Positions 1-7,113 of a DNA stretch of 18,449 bases are shown here, piece after piece. Numbering within the stretch: position 1 is the first letter of the stretch; every line of letters starts with the position of its first letter. The stretch comes from an uncultured Peptococcaceae bacterium (GTDB lineage: Bacteria > Bacillota > Peptococcia > Peptococcales > Peptococcaceae). The DNA lies in contig CALAKO010000091.1 of assembly GCA_937922955.1 (NCBI GenBank), positions 1 to 18,449 of the forward strand, read 5' to 3'. The position numbers were made by a program, and so were the translations under genes. The notes under the pieces are model-generated. The model was not told where the DNA came from. It worked only from the letters and a program-made list of their open reading frames with translations, and did not search any database.

Positions 1-57
1 TTTGTCTGTTAATACATTTTGAGGAACATCTGTTTTGTAATAAATTTTTGCTGCCAT
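1..57 (-). CDS. ilvC: Ketol-acid reductoisomerase, first 19 codons only (runs off the window)
   Basis: The minus strand reads ATG then a peptide beginning MAAKIYYKTDVPQ, which resembles the first residues of ketol-acid reductoisomerase (usually M-x-K-I-Y-Y-D). This NADPH enzyme isomerises and reduces acetolactate to the dihydroxy acid, the second common step of valine, leucine and isoleucine synthesis. A full AGGAGG ribosome site lies at 68-73, about 10 nt before the ATG at 55-57. It follows ilvB and ilvN in the same direction, the usual ilvBNC order, which is the main support because the Rossmann fold lies outside the window. The gene is cut by the window edge, not broken. Confidence 0.85.
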   Translation of the reverse strand, partial: MAAKIYYKTDVPQNVLTDK

Positions 58-92
58 TTTAAAATTGCCTCCTAAAAATAAATGGATTATAT

Positions 93-118
93 AAATCACC
101 CGCTAATGCGGTAGATTT
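93..118 (-). other. Imperfect hairpin between ilvN and ilvC
   Basis: The 11-nt arms at 93-103 and 108-118 pair except for a 2x2 internal mismatch, with a 4-nt loop (TAAT on the plus strand). The stem starts at the ilvN stop codon. On the transcribed strand the hairpin is followed by an AT-rich stretch rather than a clean T-run, so it is not a convincing terminator. It may be a processing or stability element that sets ilvC levels apart from ilvBN. That role is inference. Confidence 0.4.
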
Positions 119-603
119 TACTTTTCTTTTGGGCTGCGAACCATCGCACTAATCCCAGTTTTTACAATTTCCTGAACGCCAAATGGACGCAGGGTCTTAA
201 TAATTGCATCAATCTTATCATCGTCACCGGTTGCTTCAATAATCATAGAACGGCGACCAACATCAATGATACGCGCATGGAAAATATCCATCAGAGTTTT
301 AATTTCGCCTCTGGTTTCACGATCACAGGATACGCGAACCATCAGCAACTGTCTTTCAACAGTATCTTCATGAGTAATGTCATTGACTTTGATGACATCA
401 ATGAGCTTATGCAGTTGCTTTGTCACCTGTTCAATGGTTACTTCATCACCATGAACCACAATAGTCATGCGGGAGACTGTTGGATCTTCAGTATCACTAA
501 CGACAAGACTGTCAATGTTATAACCACGCCTGGAGAACAGACCGGAAACACGTGACAAAACACCTGGGTTGTTTTCTACTGTTACTGCTAATTTATGCTT
601 CAT
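118..603 (-). CDS. ilvN: Acetolactate synthase small (regulatory) subunit
   Basis: The 161-residue protein opens with an ACT domain (about residues 2-76) containing the VENNPGVLSRVSGLFSRRGYNI pattern, in which the NNPGVLSRV stretch forms the feedback effector (valine) site of AHAS small subunits. The C-terminal domain (about 80-157) ends in the family-typical VQEIVKTG. It binds and activates the catalytic subunit encoded just upstream. The length matches the 160-170 residue family norm. I chose the ATG at 601-603: GGGGGA lies 8 nt before it, while the TTG two codons upstream would sit almost on the ribosome site. The start overlaps the ilvB stop by 11 nt, so translation is probably coupled and gives a balanced subunit ratio. 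The symbol ilvH is equally used for this gene. Confidence 0.95.
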   Translation of the reverse strand: MKHKLAVTVENNPGVLSRVSGLFSRRGYNIDSLVVSDTEDPTVSRMTIVVHGDEVTIEQVTKQLHKLIDVIKVNDITHEDTVERQLLMVRVSCDRETRGEIKTLMDIFHARIIDVGRRSMIIEATGDDDKIDAIIKTLRPFGVQEIVKTGISAMVRSPKEK

Positions 604-2278
604 CTTCAAATTCCCCCACTATTTCATCTAACGAGCAACCCGCTGGAATCATTGGATAAACATTTGACAATCTGTTTATCTTACATTCGATAAACATTGG
701 GCCTTCCTGCTCAAGCAACGCTGGCAACTGTGCTTCTGCTTCATCCAAAGTGGTGATGCAGCGATATGGTATATCATAGGCACCCATCAATTTTTCCCAA
801 TTTGGGCCAACATCCAAAGGTGTCGCAGCATAGTTTGCATCATTAAACATTTCTTGCCATTGACGCACCATGCCAAGATAGCCATTATTGAACATCACAA
901 TTTTAAGCGGTACGGAAAATTCTTTTACGATACAAAGTTCCTGCTCATTCATCTGGAAACTGCCGTCACCAGTAATCAGAACAACACGAGAATCCTTTTT
1001 GCCAAACTGCGCCCCAATAGCTGCTGGCAAACCGTAACCCATTGTTCCCAAACCGCCTGAAGTCAGGAAACGGCGAGGACCTTTTGGATGCAGGAACAGT
1101 GCCGCCCACATTTGATGTTGTCCAACATCAGTAACAACCACTGTGTTTTCATCCAGCTCTTTGTTGATAATGTCACACAGCTCCATTGGTGGCAGTGTGC
1201 TTGGATCACCATGACGCAGCGGACGATAGTTATCCGCAATTTCCTGACGCCATGCACTGTGATCGGCCTGTTCATCCATACATTCTCCAGCAAGCAGTTC
1301 AAAGAATTCTGCTGCATCACCAACAATTGGGATGTCAACTTGGACATTCTTACCAATTTCTGAAGAATCTATGTCGACATGAATTTTCTTGGAACGCTGT
1401 GAGAAGCGCGATGTGTCGCTTGTTACACGATCATCGAATCGCATCCCTACGGCCAAAAGCAAGTCACAATTTTGAATAGCATAGTTGCCATCTGTTGTGC
1501 CATGCATCCCAACCATACCCACAAAGTTTTTATGGTCCCCAGGAATCACACCATTGGCCATCAAAGTCTGACTAATCGGAACATCCAATTGATCCACCAC
1601 CGTCAAAACGTTCTTACGAACCTCGTCAGTGGTGTTCACGCCGCCGCCAATAATGATCAGCGGTTTTTCCGCTTCAGCAAGCATGCGAGCAACTTTACGG
1701 ATCTGTTCACGAGTAATGACACCATTTTTCAGCTTGCGTTTATAACGTTCGTTTGGTTCAACATCCAAATCAGGATTTTTCACATCCTGAGTAAAAATAT
1801 CCTTTGGAATATCCACCAGAACAGGGCCTGGACGTCCTTGCGAAGCAATTAAAAACGCATCTGCAATGACCTGTGGAATTTGACTTGCATCAGTTACCAT
1901 TACACTGGCTTTGGTAACAGCATCAGCCATACCAGTAACATACGCTTCCTGGAAGCTGTCCTTGCCCAACAAAGAACTTGCCACCTGACCGCTGATCATA
2001 ACCAACGGAATGGAGTCCATCGACGCCGTGCCCAAGCCAGTCATCATATTTGCCGCCCCAGGGCCACTCGTTGCAAAGCAAACACCAACTTTGCCCGTTG
2101 CACGTGCATAGCCATCAGCTGCATGCACAGCCCCTTGTTCGTGGCGCATTAAAATATGTTTTACACTAAAATGTTTAAGACGATCATACAACGGAATAAC
2201 TGCTCCCCCTGGCAGCCCAAAAACCAAATCAACACCTTGCTTCTCAAGGCATTTTAATAAGATATCTGCTCCAATCAC
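593..2278 (-). CDS. ilvB: Acetolactate synthase large (catalytic) subunit
   Basis: This is a 561-residue thiamine-diphosphate enzyme that condenses two pyruvates, or pyruvate and 2-ketobutyrate, to acetolactate or acetohydroxybutyrate in the branched-chain amino-acid pathway. The three-domain TPP layout is visible: an N-terminal pyrimidine-binding domain (about 1-165) with the catalytic glutamate E47 in RHEQGAVHAADGYAR, a central FAD/ADP-binding domain (about 190-325), and a C-terminal pyrophosphate domain (about 370-550) with GDG at 437-439 and the closing NN at 464-465. The length is typical. The start is a GTG at 2276-2278 with an AGAAGGTG ribosome site about 8 nt upstream. A weaker start codon fits a regulated first gene. 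It heads ilvB-ilvN-ilvC and has a recognisable promoter with a CodY-like box upstream. Confidence 0.97.
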   Translation of the reverse strand: MIGADILLKCLEKQGVDLVFGLPGGAVIPLYDRLKHFSVKHILMRHEQGAVHAADGYARATGKVGVCFATSGPGAANMMTGLGTASMDSIPLVMISGQVASSLLGKDSFQEAYVTGMADAVTKASVMVTDASQIPQVIADAFLIASQGRPGPVLVDIPKDIFTQDVKNPDLDVEPNERYKRKLKNGVITREQIRKVARMLAEAEKPLIIIGGGVNTTDEVRKNVLTVVDQLDVPISQTLMANGVIPGDHKNFVGMVGMHGTTDGNYAIQNCDLLLAVGMRFDDRVTSDTSRFSQRSKKIHVDIDSSEIGKNVQVDIPIVGDAAEFFELLAGECMDEQADHSAWRQEIADNYRPLRHGDPSTLPPMELCDIINKELDENTVVVTDVGQHQMWAALFLHPKGPRRFLTSGGLGTMGYGLPAAIGAQFGKKDSRVVLITGDGSFQMNEQELCIVKEFSVPLKIVMFNNGYLGMVRQWQEMFNDANYAATPLDVGPNWEKLMGAYDIPYRCITTLDEAEAQLPALLEQEGPMFIECKINRLSNVYPMIPAGCSLDEIVGEFEDEA

Positions 2279-2347
2279 GCCTACTCACACCTTCTTTTCT
2301 TCATTACTTTTATTCTATAACTTCTCAGGTCTTCAACCGTTATCTAT

Positions 2348-2375
2348 ATTATATCCATATTTTCGGAGAATTCAA
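2348..2375 (-). promoter_or_regulatory. Probable sigma-A promoter of ilvBNC
   Basis: On the minus strand a -35 of TTGAAT (2370-2375) is separated by 16 nt from a perfect TATAAT (2348-2353). Transcription would start near 2341, leaving a leader of about 60 nt before the ilvB GTG, too short for a T-box. This is a pattern match by eye; a start site further upstream is also possible. Confidence 0.65.
2358..2372 (-). promoter_or_regulatory. CodY-like operator overlapping the ilvB -35 and spacer
   Basis: The minus strand reads AATTCTCCGAAAATA, which differs at three of fifteen positions from the CodY consensus AATTTTCWGAAAATT. It covers part of the -35 and most of the promoter spacer, where bound protein would block RNA polymerase. 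CodY with branched-chain amino acids and GTP represses ilv operons in several Bacillota. Whether this organism has codY cannot be seen from the window. Confidence 0.45.
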
Positions 2376-2391
2376 CCCTAAATCGCATTTT

Positions 2392-2433
2392 TGTAGTATA
2401 ACAGTTTTAATCTTTTCGATCTGTTATACTACA
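2392..2433. repeat. Perfect 13-bp inverted repeat with 16-nt spacer
   Basis: The arms TGTAGTATAACAG (2392-2404) and CTGTTATACTACA (2421-2433) are perfect reverse complements. The repeat lies 17 nt upstream of the ilvB -35. No T-run follows directly on either strand, so it is unlikely to be a plain terminator. It may be a two-half-site operator or an RNA hairpin in a longer leader. No function is assigned. Confidence 0.75.
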
Positions 2434-2598
2434 CATTTTCTTATGATACCATCACCTTCTCTAATGCAAGATTTATATTCTTATGTTTTTCATTCAATAT
2501 TCATATTTATCAGTTTATTTATTCTCTTTTGTTCTCTTTTTTTCATTAAATTTTTATCTATTTGCTTTCAAATCTTCGTTCTTACAATTAAACAGTTC

Positions 2599-2634
2599 TG
2601 ATACAGATTTGCACCTAAAAATTCATCTGTATCA
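2599..2634. repeat. Perfect 10-bp inverted repeat with 16-nt spacer
   Basis: The arms TGATACAGAT (2599-2608) and ATCTGTATCA (2625-2634) are perfect reverse complements. The spacer length equals that of the 2392-2433 repeat although the arm sequences differ. On the plus strand a CTTTTTATTT stretch follows eight bases later; on the minus strand no T-run follows. Function unknown. Confidence 0.7.
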
Positions 2635-2686
2635 ATAAGTGCTTTTTATTTCTTATTTTCGATCCATTTCTATACCTCCGATATGC

Positions 2687-2706
2687 AAAAAAGCCCACTA
2701 GAGCTT
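2687..2706 (-). terminator. Intrinsic terminator of the lipoprotein/two-component operon
   Basis: On the minus strand AAGCTC, loop TAGT, GGGCTT (6 bp including one G-T pair) is followed by a run of six T. It lies about 60 nt after the kinase stop codon and is the only structure there with a T-run on the transcribed side. The stem is short, so efficiency may depend on the adjoining hairpin. Confidence 0.6.
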
Positions 2707-2715
2707 CATGCAACA

Positions 2716-2754
2716 CGCCCCTGCTAATGCGGATGTTCCTCATTAGCAGGGGCG
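2716..2754. repeat. Strong 14-bp hairpin just after the histidine-kinase stop codon
   Basis: The arms at 2716-2729 and 2741-2754 are perfect reverse complements (CGCCCCTGCTAATG on the plus strand) with an 11-nt loop. The T-run (2757-2762) lies on the plus-strand side, so by shape this is a plus-strand terminator, yet no gene enters from that side. For the minus-strand transcript it could protect the 3' end or stop antisense transcription from entering the kinase gene. Confidence 0.7.
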
Positions 2755-2764
2755 CATTTTTTCT

Positions 2765-4225
2765 CTAGTCGGCTTTTTCTTCAATATCCGCTGGCGGTTC
2801 GCTAGCAAGATCATAGGAATCTTCATCCGTTGTCGAGTCTTCAAACGGCAACACAACGGATACTTTTGTCCCAACACCACGGATGCTATCAATATAAAAT
2901 GTTCCATTATGCAAGGCAACAATTTCATTTGCAATGGATAAACCAAGGCCTGTCCCACTCTGTTTACTAGAGCCTTTGTAGAATTTTTCTTTGACACGCA
3001 GGAGTTCTTCACTCGACATGCCCGGCCCATTATCTTCAATGGTCATTACAACCTGATCATCCAACATATGTGCTTGAATAATAACTTCTGGATAAGCGCG
3101 CCCTTTAACAAATTTAAACGCATTGTCCAAAATGTTCACAAAAACTTGGCTCAATCGATTATCATCCGCCATAATCATAACATCAGTATTACCAAGATGC
3201 AGTCGCAACGCCACTTCATCTTGCGCCGCACGTGGCAGAAATTGGTTATACAGATTTTCCAGAAAATCATTCATCCAAATTGGCTCAAGTTCCAAAACAA
3301 TACGATGAGACTGTAATTTTGAAAAATCAAGTAAATCGTTAACCAATCGAATCATCCGCTTGGTTTCACGAGAAATAATTTCCATACCCATGCGTGTCGT
3401 TTCAACATCTTCCGGCGAATCCTCAATGGTCTCTGCCCAACCGTTGATCGATGTCAGCGGCGTGCGCAGCTCATGAGAAATGCTTGAAATGAAATCATTT
3501 TTTGTTTTGTAAGATTGGGCAATTTCGTCGGTCATTCTATTAATGGCTTTTGATAGCTGCCCAATTTCATCATTACTATAAACAGTTGCTTTAGCCTCTA
3601 AATTTCCCTTTGAAATTTCACGGGTTACTCGAATCAGGTTGCGAATAGGCCTCAGTATAAGCGCACTCATTACTCTCCCAATAATAGCCGCTGTTGCCAA
3701 GATAACAAGACCTATCATGAAAACTGCCAGAAAATTTTCTTTCAACAGGGCATTGACCATTGACATGCTCGAAACATATCGCAAAACGCCAACCACAATT
3801 TTACCATCGTAAATCGGCACTGAAACCGACATGATCGCTTCTCTGGTATCAATTTTTCCTCGCCACGATTCCACATCGCCTTTTACGGCAGCATTGTAAT
3901 CGTCCGTTAATTCGGTGGCGTTTTCTGTATCACCAATATTGTTAATCAGAAAATGGCCATTGGCGTCATAAACTTCTACCAAGGCTTTTTCCTGGCTGTC
4001 CATATTTTCAAAAATAAAGTCTTGTTTTTCTTCGATGCTGCCTGACGGTGCATATCGACTATACATTGATGCGCTGGCTTCGGCGTTATTTGTCAGGGTT
4101 TGTTCCATGCCTGTAATGTAGTATTGATAGATGGCAAAAAAGAACAAACCTTCCATGATGATGAGCGTAATTAGACTAATCAGCACATAACTCAACGACA
4201 ACTTTGTGCCAAGACCAGACGCCAC
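2765..4225 (-). CDS. HAMP-domain sensor histidine kinase
   Basis: The protein of about 486 residues has a membrane segment near residues 10-36, an extracytoplasmic sensor of about 125 residues (with a Cache/PAS-like YDANGHFLI...SVPIYDGKIVVGVLRYV pattern), a second membrane segment near 165-188, a HAMP linker, and a HisKA domain with the phospho-acceptor His in SSISHELRTPLTS at about residue 251. The HATPase domain carries the N-box (NILDNAFKF), G1 (DNGPGMS) and G2 (GTGLGLS). All catalytic boxes are intact. It phosphorylates the regulator encoded immediately upstream. There is no cytoplasmic PAS domain, unlike classic WalK. The start is uncertain: GTG at 4225 is best spaced from the GGCGGTGA ribosome site, while a TTG at 4231 would overlap the regulator stop and add two residues. 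The signal is unknown. Confidence 0.93.
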   Translation of the reverse strand: MASGLGTKLSLSYVLISLITLIIMEGLFFFAIYQYYITGMEQTLTNNAEASASMYSRYAPSGSIEEKQDFIFENMDSQEKALVEVYDANGHFLINNIGDTENATELTDDYNAAVKGDVESWRGKIDTREAIMSVSVPIYDGKIVVGVLRYVSSMSMVNALLKENFLAVFMIGLVILATAAIIGRVMSALILRPIRNLIRVTREISKGNLEAKATVYSNDEIGQLSKAINRMTDEIAQSYKTKNDFISSISHELRTPLTSINGWAETIEDSPEDVETTRMGMEIISRETKRMIRLVNDLLDFSKLQSHRIVLELEPIWMNDFLENLYNQFLPRAAQDEVALRLHLGNTDVMIMADDNRLSQVFVNILDNAFKFVKGRAYPEVIIQAHMLDDQVVMTIEDNGPGMSSEELLRVKEKFYKGSSKQSGTGLGLSIANEIVALHNGTFYIDSIRGVGTKVSVVLPFEDSTTDEDSYDLASEPPADIEEKAD

Positions 4226-4227
4226 AA

Positions 4228-4926
4228 TCAATCACCGCCCCACCAGCGATAGCCATAACCCCAAACTTTTTCAATATACTTTGGTTTTGATGGATCTTCT
4301 TCAATCTTTTGACGAATGCGTCGAATATTGACGTCAACAATTTTAAAATCGCCAACGTAATTATAGCCCCAGACATTGTTGAGTATTTCGTCACGATGAA
4401 CGGCTTTGTTGGCATTTTCCATAAAATATTTCACCAAGGAAAATTCAATCGGCGTTAATTCTATTTCTTTCCCATTTTTCAGGAAACGTCTTTCGTCGAT
4501 ATTCATGGTAAAAATACCGGTGACCAATTCTTTGGCATCCTCACCAGATTCATCCACCTGGATGGATAAACGCCGCAACAGAGCATTAATGCGTGCCAGC
4601 AATTCTTTTGGACTGAATGGTTTGACGATATAATCATCCGCCCCTGCTTCCAGACCTTCAATTTTGTTTTCTTCTTGGCCTTTTGCTGTCAGAATAATGA
4701 CGCCAAGCTGAGGATAAGCTTCTCGCGCTTTTGCACAAACTTCAAAACCATTGATTCCTGGAAGCATGACATCGAGCAGCACGATGTCAACGGTATCATC
4801 AAGCTTTTCCAATGCTTCTTCGCCGCTTCCAGCTTCAATAACGTCAAAGTTATTACGTTTCAGATTAACTTTGATAAAGCCACGAATGGCTTCTTCATCT
4901 TCTACGACTAAAATTTTATTGGTCAT
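4228..4926 (-). CDS. OmpR/PhoB-family response regulator
   Basis: The 232-residue protein has a receiver domain (about 3-117) with acidic pocket E9/D10, phospho-acceptor D52 in VLLDVMLPG, a conserved Thr in ILTAKGQ and Lys in IVKPFSPKELLARI. A C-terminal winged helix (about 135-230) ends in the family-typical KVWGYGYRW. It should bind DNA on phosphorylation by the adjacent kinase. I chose the ATG at 4924-4926 because AGGAGG lies 8 nt upstream and the next residues (TNKILVVEDEE) begin the receiver fold; a start farther upstream would lie inside the preceding gene. Its stop abuts the kinase start, and its own start is 1 nt after the lipoprotein stop, so three genes are tightly coupled. It resembles WalR/PhoP-type regulators, but its targets cannot be read from the sequence. 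Confidence 0.95.
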   Translation of the reverse strand: MTNKILVVEDEEAIRGFIKVNLKRNNFDVIEAGSGEEALEKLDDTVDIVLLDVMLPGINGFEVCAKAREAYPQLGVIILTAKGQEENKIEGLEAGADDYIVKPFSPKELLARINALLRRLSIQVDESGEDAKELVTGIFTMNIDERRFLKNGKEIELTPIEFSLVKYFMENANKAVHRDEILNNVWGYNYVGDFKIVDVNIRRIRQKIEEDPSKPKYIEKVWGYGYRWWGGD

Positions 4927-4927
4927 G

Positions 4928-6226
4928 TCATTGTCCTCCTTCAATGTGGAAGAGTTGCTTAAGGGCTTCTTTATCAATCAATTGCCCAGCAAATCGATCC
5001 GTATTGCACAACGCGTAATAAGCGCGCTGAGAACTAGGGGATGTTCCTAAGGAAATTACCCCTTCCATGTTTTGTATTTTTTCAGCCTCCGATGCCGTTA
5101 ATGCATAGAGGATAATTGCTGGTTCAGCTTTATTGCCATCATACAACCGCACCTGGTTACTGCCTTTGTCACTAACAAACTGGTAACGCACAGAATCCAA
5201 ACAATACTGCGGCAACACAAAGGTATAACCGTCTGTTGTATTTTCCAATATGCCGTATACATTCTTCATCGCGTTGGCACCATCCCAGGTTTTCCAAACG
5301 CGCAAATAGTCACCCTCATCTCGACCAGATGATTCGATCGGCTCAATAATAGACTGCACATCCAGCACCCCATCTCCGGTGACATCCGCTACAATGGCGT
5401 CACGCGAAGCGGCCGTATTCACATAATGAACCAACGCGGTCAGCTGTTCTTCAAAGCCATCTTCTTCAGTTGGCAGGAGCAACTCCACATTTAAATCGCT
5501 GTAATTATTGGTTCTAATAAAATACAAACCCTTTTCGGTTGAGCTGACGTTTCCAAATGTCATCTCTAAGCAGTTGCCATCGAACACTTTTTGATAAACC
5601 GGCTCAATGCTTTCTCGACTTTCATAAACCGTCAAGGTGGTCGTCGATGCCGTATCATTATAGTCGTTGAGGGCACAAAGAATGGCACTGATGCCATCTC
5701 CATTGATATCTACGATTTCCAAAAACGAATAGTTCAACTGCGCGGCTTCACTGAAACCATCCGAATTTAATTTATAAACAGACAACACATTGTTGCCACC
5801 CACGTCAATGCCAACACAAGCTTCTTTTGAGCCATCATTATCAAGATCAATGAGGTTAAAATAATTGATGGCATTTCCATATTGGCGAATCTGATCAAGA
5901 ACGCTCCATGCGCCATCATTTCCCTGTTTCATGAGCAAGACGCCTACTTCATGGCCATTGTTGTTCGACCAGAACACCATTTTTTCGTTTCGTTCGTCGC
6001 CATCAAGGTCAAGATCTATAAAGGCCGCTGGATTTTCCATATCTTCCGGAACGACCAAGTGTTCCCCATCACTCAAAAAAGAATTGATCAAAGTACGTTC
6101 CACGTATTCTTCCTGGTCGCTCGCCGGAGGCAGAATCAATGCCGACGGCTCTTCAAAGAACACCGAGCAGCCACTCAGCAACATCGTACTTAACAATGTC
6201 ACCAACAGTAAACAGATTTTTTTCAT
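4928..6226 (-). CDS. Lipoprotein with FG-GAP/VCBS-like Asp-rich motifs
   Basis: This 432-residue protein begins with a lipoprotein signal peptide (MKK, hydrophobic core, lipobox LLSGC with lipidated Cys20), so it is predicted to be exported and anchored to the membrane. Four motifs of the D-x-D/N-x-D-G type are spaced along it: DLDLDGDER at 71, DLDNDGSKE at 127, DINGDGISA at 173 and DVTGDGVLD at 281. They alternate with hydrophobic strands, as in FG-GAP/VCBS beta-propeller repeats where such loops bind calcium. The stop lies 1 nt before the regulator ATG, and GGGAGG precedes its own ATG. First position in a two-component operon suggests a sensory accessory or a cell-surface function controlled by that system. 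No catalytic motif is visible. The fold assignment is moderate; the function is unknown. Confidence 0.85.
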   Translation of the reverse strand: MKKICLLLVTLLSTMLLSGCSVFFEEPSALILPPASDQEEYVERTLINSFLSDGEHLVVPEDMENPAAFIDLDLDGDERNEKMVFWSNNNGHEVGVLLMKQGNDGAWSVLDQIRQYGNAINYFNLIDLDNDGSKEACVGIDVGGNNVLSVYKLNSDGFSEAAQLNYSFLEIVDINGDGISAILCALNDYNDTASTTTLTVYESRESIEPVYQKVFDGNCLEMTFGNVSSTEKGLYFIRTNNYSDLNVELLLPTEEDGFEEQLTALVHYVNTAASRDAIVADVTGDGVLDVQSIIEPIESSGRDEGDYLRVWKTWDGANAMKNVYGILENTTDGYTFVLPQYCLDSVRYQFVSDKGSNQVRLYDGNKAEPAIILYALTASEAEKIQNMEGVISLGTSPSSQRAYYALCNTDRFAGQLIDKEALKQLFHIEGGQ

Positions 6227-6251
6227 GTTGCCTCCCTCTCATTATCAATCT

Positions 6252-6260
6252 ATTATATCA
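6252..6260 (-). promoter_or_regulatory. Extended -10 promoter of the lipoprotein/two-component operon
   Basis: The minus strand reads TGATATAAT, a perfect extended -10 (TGnTATAAT), without a good -35 at the usual distance. The start would fall near 6245, leaving a leader of about 20 nt with GGGAGG before the ATG at 6226. Confidence 0.6.
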
Positions 6261-6336
6261 TAGCCTACAATTCCTTTTTCGAAAAGTACTTCGACACAAT
6301 TAACACCAAATATCTACATTGTCTTCAAAATTCAAC

Positions 6337-6360
6337 AAAAAATAAGCCTTTTTACGACTT
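6337..6360 (-). terminator. Weak intrinsic terminator after the ABC permease gene
   Basis: On the minus strand AAGTC, a 7-nt loop, GGCTT (5 bp with one T-G pair) is followed by A then six T, starting about 18 nt past the permease stop codon. A small GTCG/CGAC hairpin precedes it. The stem is weak, but the T-run and position fit the end of the operon. Confidence 0.5.
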
Positions 6361-6378
6361 GCTCAGGTCGAAAACGAC

Positions 6379-7113
6379 TTACAGCCAACGGCAGAATCGT
6401 TTTTCTACAAAATAAATACATTCATACAACAGTATGCCAAGAAGCGCCATACCAATGATACCAGCAAACATGTCTGGATATTCGCGGCGTTCCATCCCAT
6501 CAAGAATCAGATAGCCCAGACCATCGAAAGAAGCAAATGTTTCAGCAAAGAAAAGCACCGCAATCGACGAGCCAACAGAGATTCGCAGCGATGTCAGAAC
6601 CGATGGCAGACAGGCCGGCATCAGAAGGTGACAAAATACATCCCAAACCCGGCGACTCATCGTATGCATGGAATCCACACTTTCCTGCGGCAGTTGATGC
6701 GCTGCGTCGCACACTACCACAAAAATTTGAAAAAAGATAATCAGGGTGATTAAAACAATTTTTGGCAAATCTCCAAGACCAAAAAGAACCACCAATATTG
6801 GCAGAAAAACGACTTTTGGCAACGGATAGAGAATCGCCACCAATGGTGTACTAATTTGGTAAAGCCGCTCCGATCGACCACACATCATTCCAAGCGGTAC
6901 CGCCAAAACCACACCCAAAGCAGTGCTTGCCAAAACGCGCACAGCACTGATAGAAAACTGCGGCCACATTTCACCTTCGGCACAAAGAGCAATGAAAGCC
7001 TGAAAGGACGCCAGCGGTCCTGGCAAAAACGCCTTATCCAATGCCCAGCTGGCCAGTTGCCAGCAAAGCAGGAGCGCAATGGACGCAAGAACAACAGAAC
7101 CTGTTTTCTTCAT
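6379..7113 (-). CDS. ABC importer permease, NitT/TauT (SsuC/TauC) type
   Basis: The 244-residue membrane protein has about six hydrophobic segments and the binding-protein-dependent transport fold. The cytoplasmic EAA loop is visible around residues 150-180 (MSRRVWDVFCHLLMPACLPSV), which contacts the ATPase. PLPKVVFLPILVVLFGLGDLPK is typical of the nitrate/sulfonate/taurine permease branch. It forms the channel with the ATPase encoded upstream. The ATG at 7111-7113 shares one base with the ATPase stop TGA; a GTG one codon earlier (7116) is a possible alternative, both within reach of GGAGG. It is the last gene before a weak terminator. The substrate cannot be told; the family also carries thiamine-pyrimidine precursors, alkanesulfonates and bicarbonate. 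Confidence 0.9.
   Translation of the reverse strand: MKKTGSVVLASIALLLCWQLASWALDKAFLPGPLASFQAFIALCAEGEMWPQFSISAVRVLASTALGVVLAVPLGMMCGRSERLYQISTPLVAILYPLPKVVFLPILVVLFGLGDLPKIVLITLIIFFQIFVVVCDAAHQLPQESVDSMHTMSRRVWDVFCHLLMPACLPSVLTSLRISVGSSIAVLFFAETFASFDGLGYLILDGMERREYPDMFAGIIGMALLGILLYECIYFVEKRFCRWL

Larger units (their letters stand above)
2279..2764. other. 486-bp AT-rich intergenic region upstream of ilvB
   Basis: No protein gene is supported here on either strand. In transcription order it holds the end structures of the histidine-kinase operon (2687-2754), a 10-bp inverted repeat (2599-2634), an AT-rich stretch without clear features (2434-2598), a 13-bp inverted repeat (2392-2433), and the ilvB promoter with a CodY-like box (2348-2375). 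I searched by eye for a T-box and found no GGTGGNACCGCG-type antiterminator sequence. Two tiny reading frames were considered and not accepted: MDRK with GGAGG upstream near 2667, and an 18-codon frame near 2545. Confidence 0.7.

Noticed and set aside
1472..1852. 126-codon plus-strand frame opposite ilvB
   Set aside because: It lies wholly within the conserved ilvB coding region; composition follows from the opposite strand.
2538..2552. Second CodY-like box upstream of ilvB
   Set aside because: Four mismatches to the 15-nt consensus in a very AT-rich stretch; expected by chance.
2434..2700. T-box or leader-peptide attenuator in front of ilvB
   Set aside because: No T-box antiterminator sequence was found. 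The candidate leader frames (MDRK near 2667; MKKREQKRINKL... near 2545) are very short or lack a ribosome site, and no terminator hairpin lies between them and ilvB.
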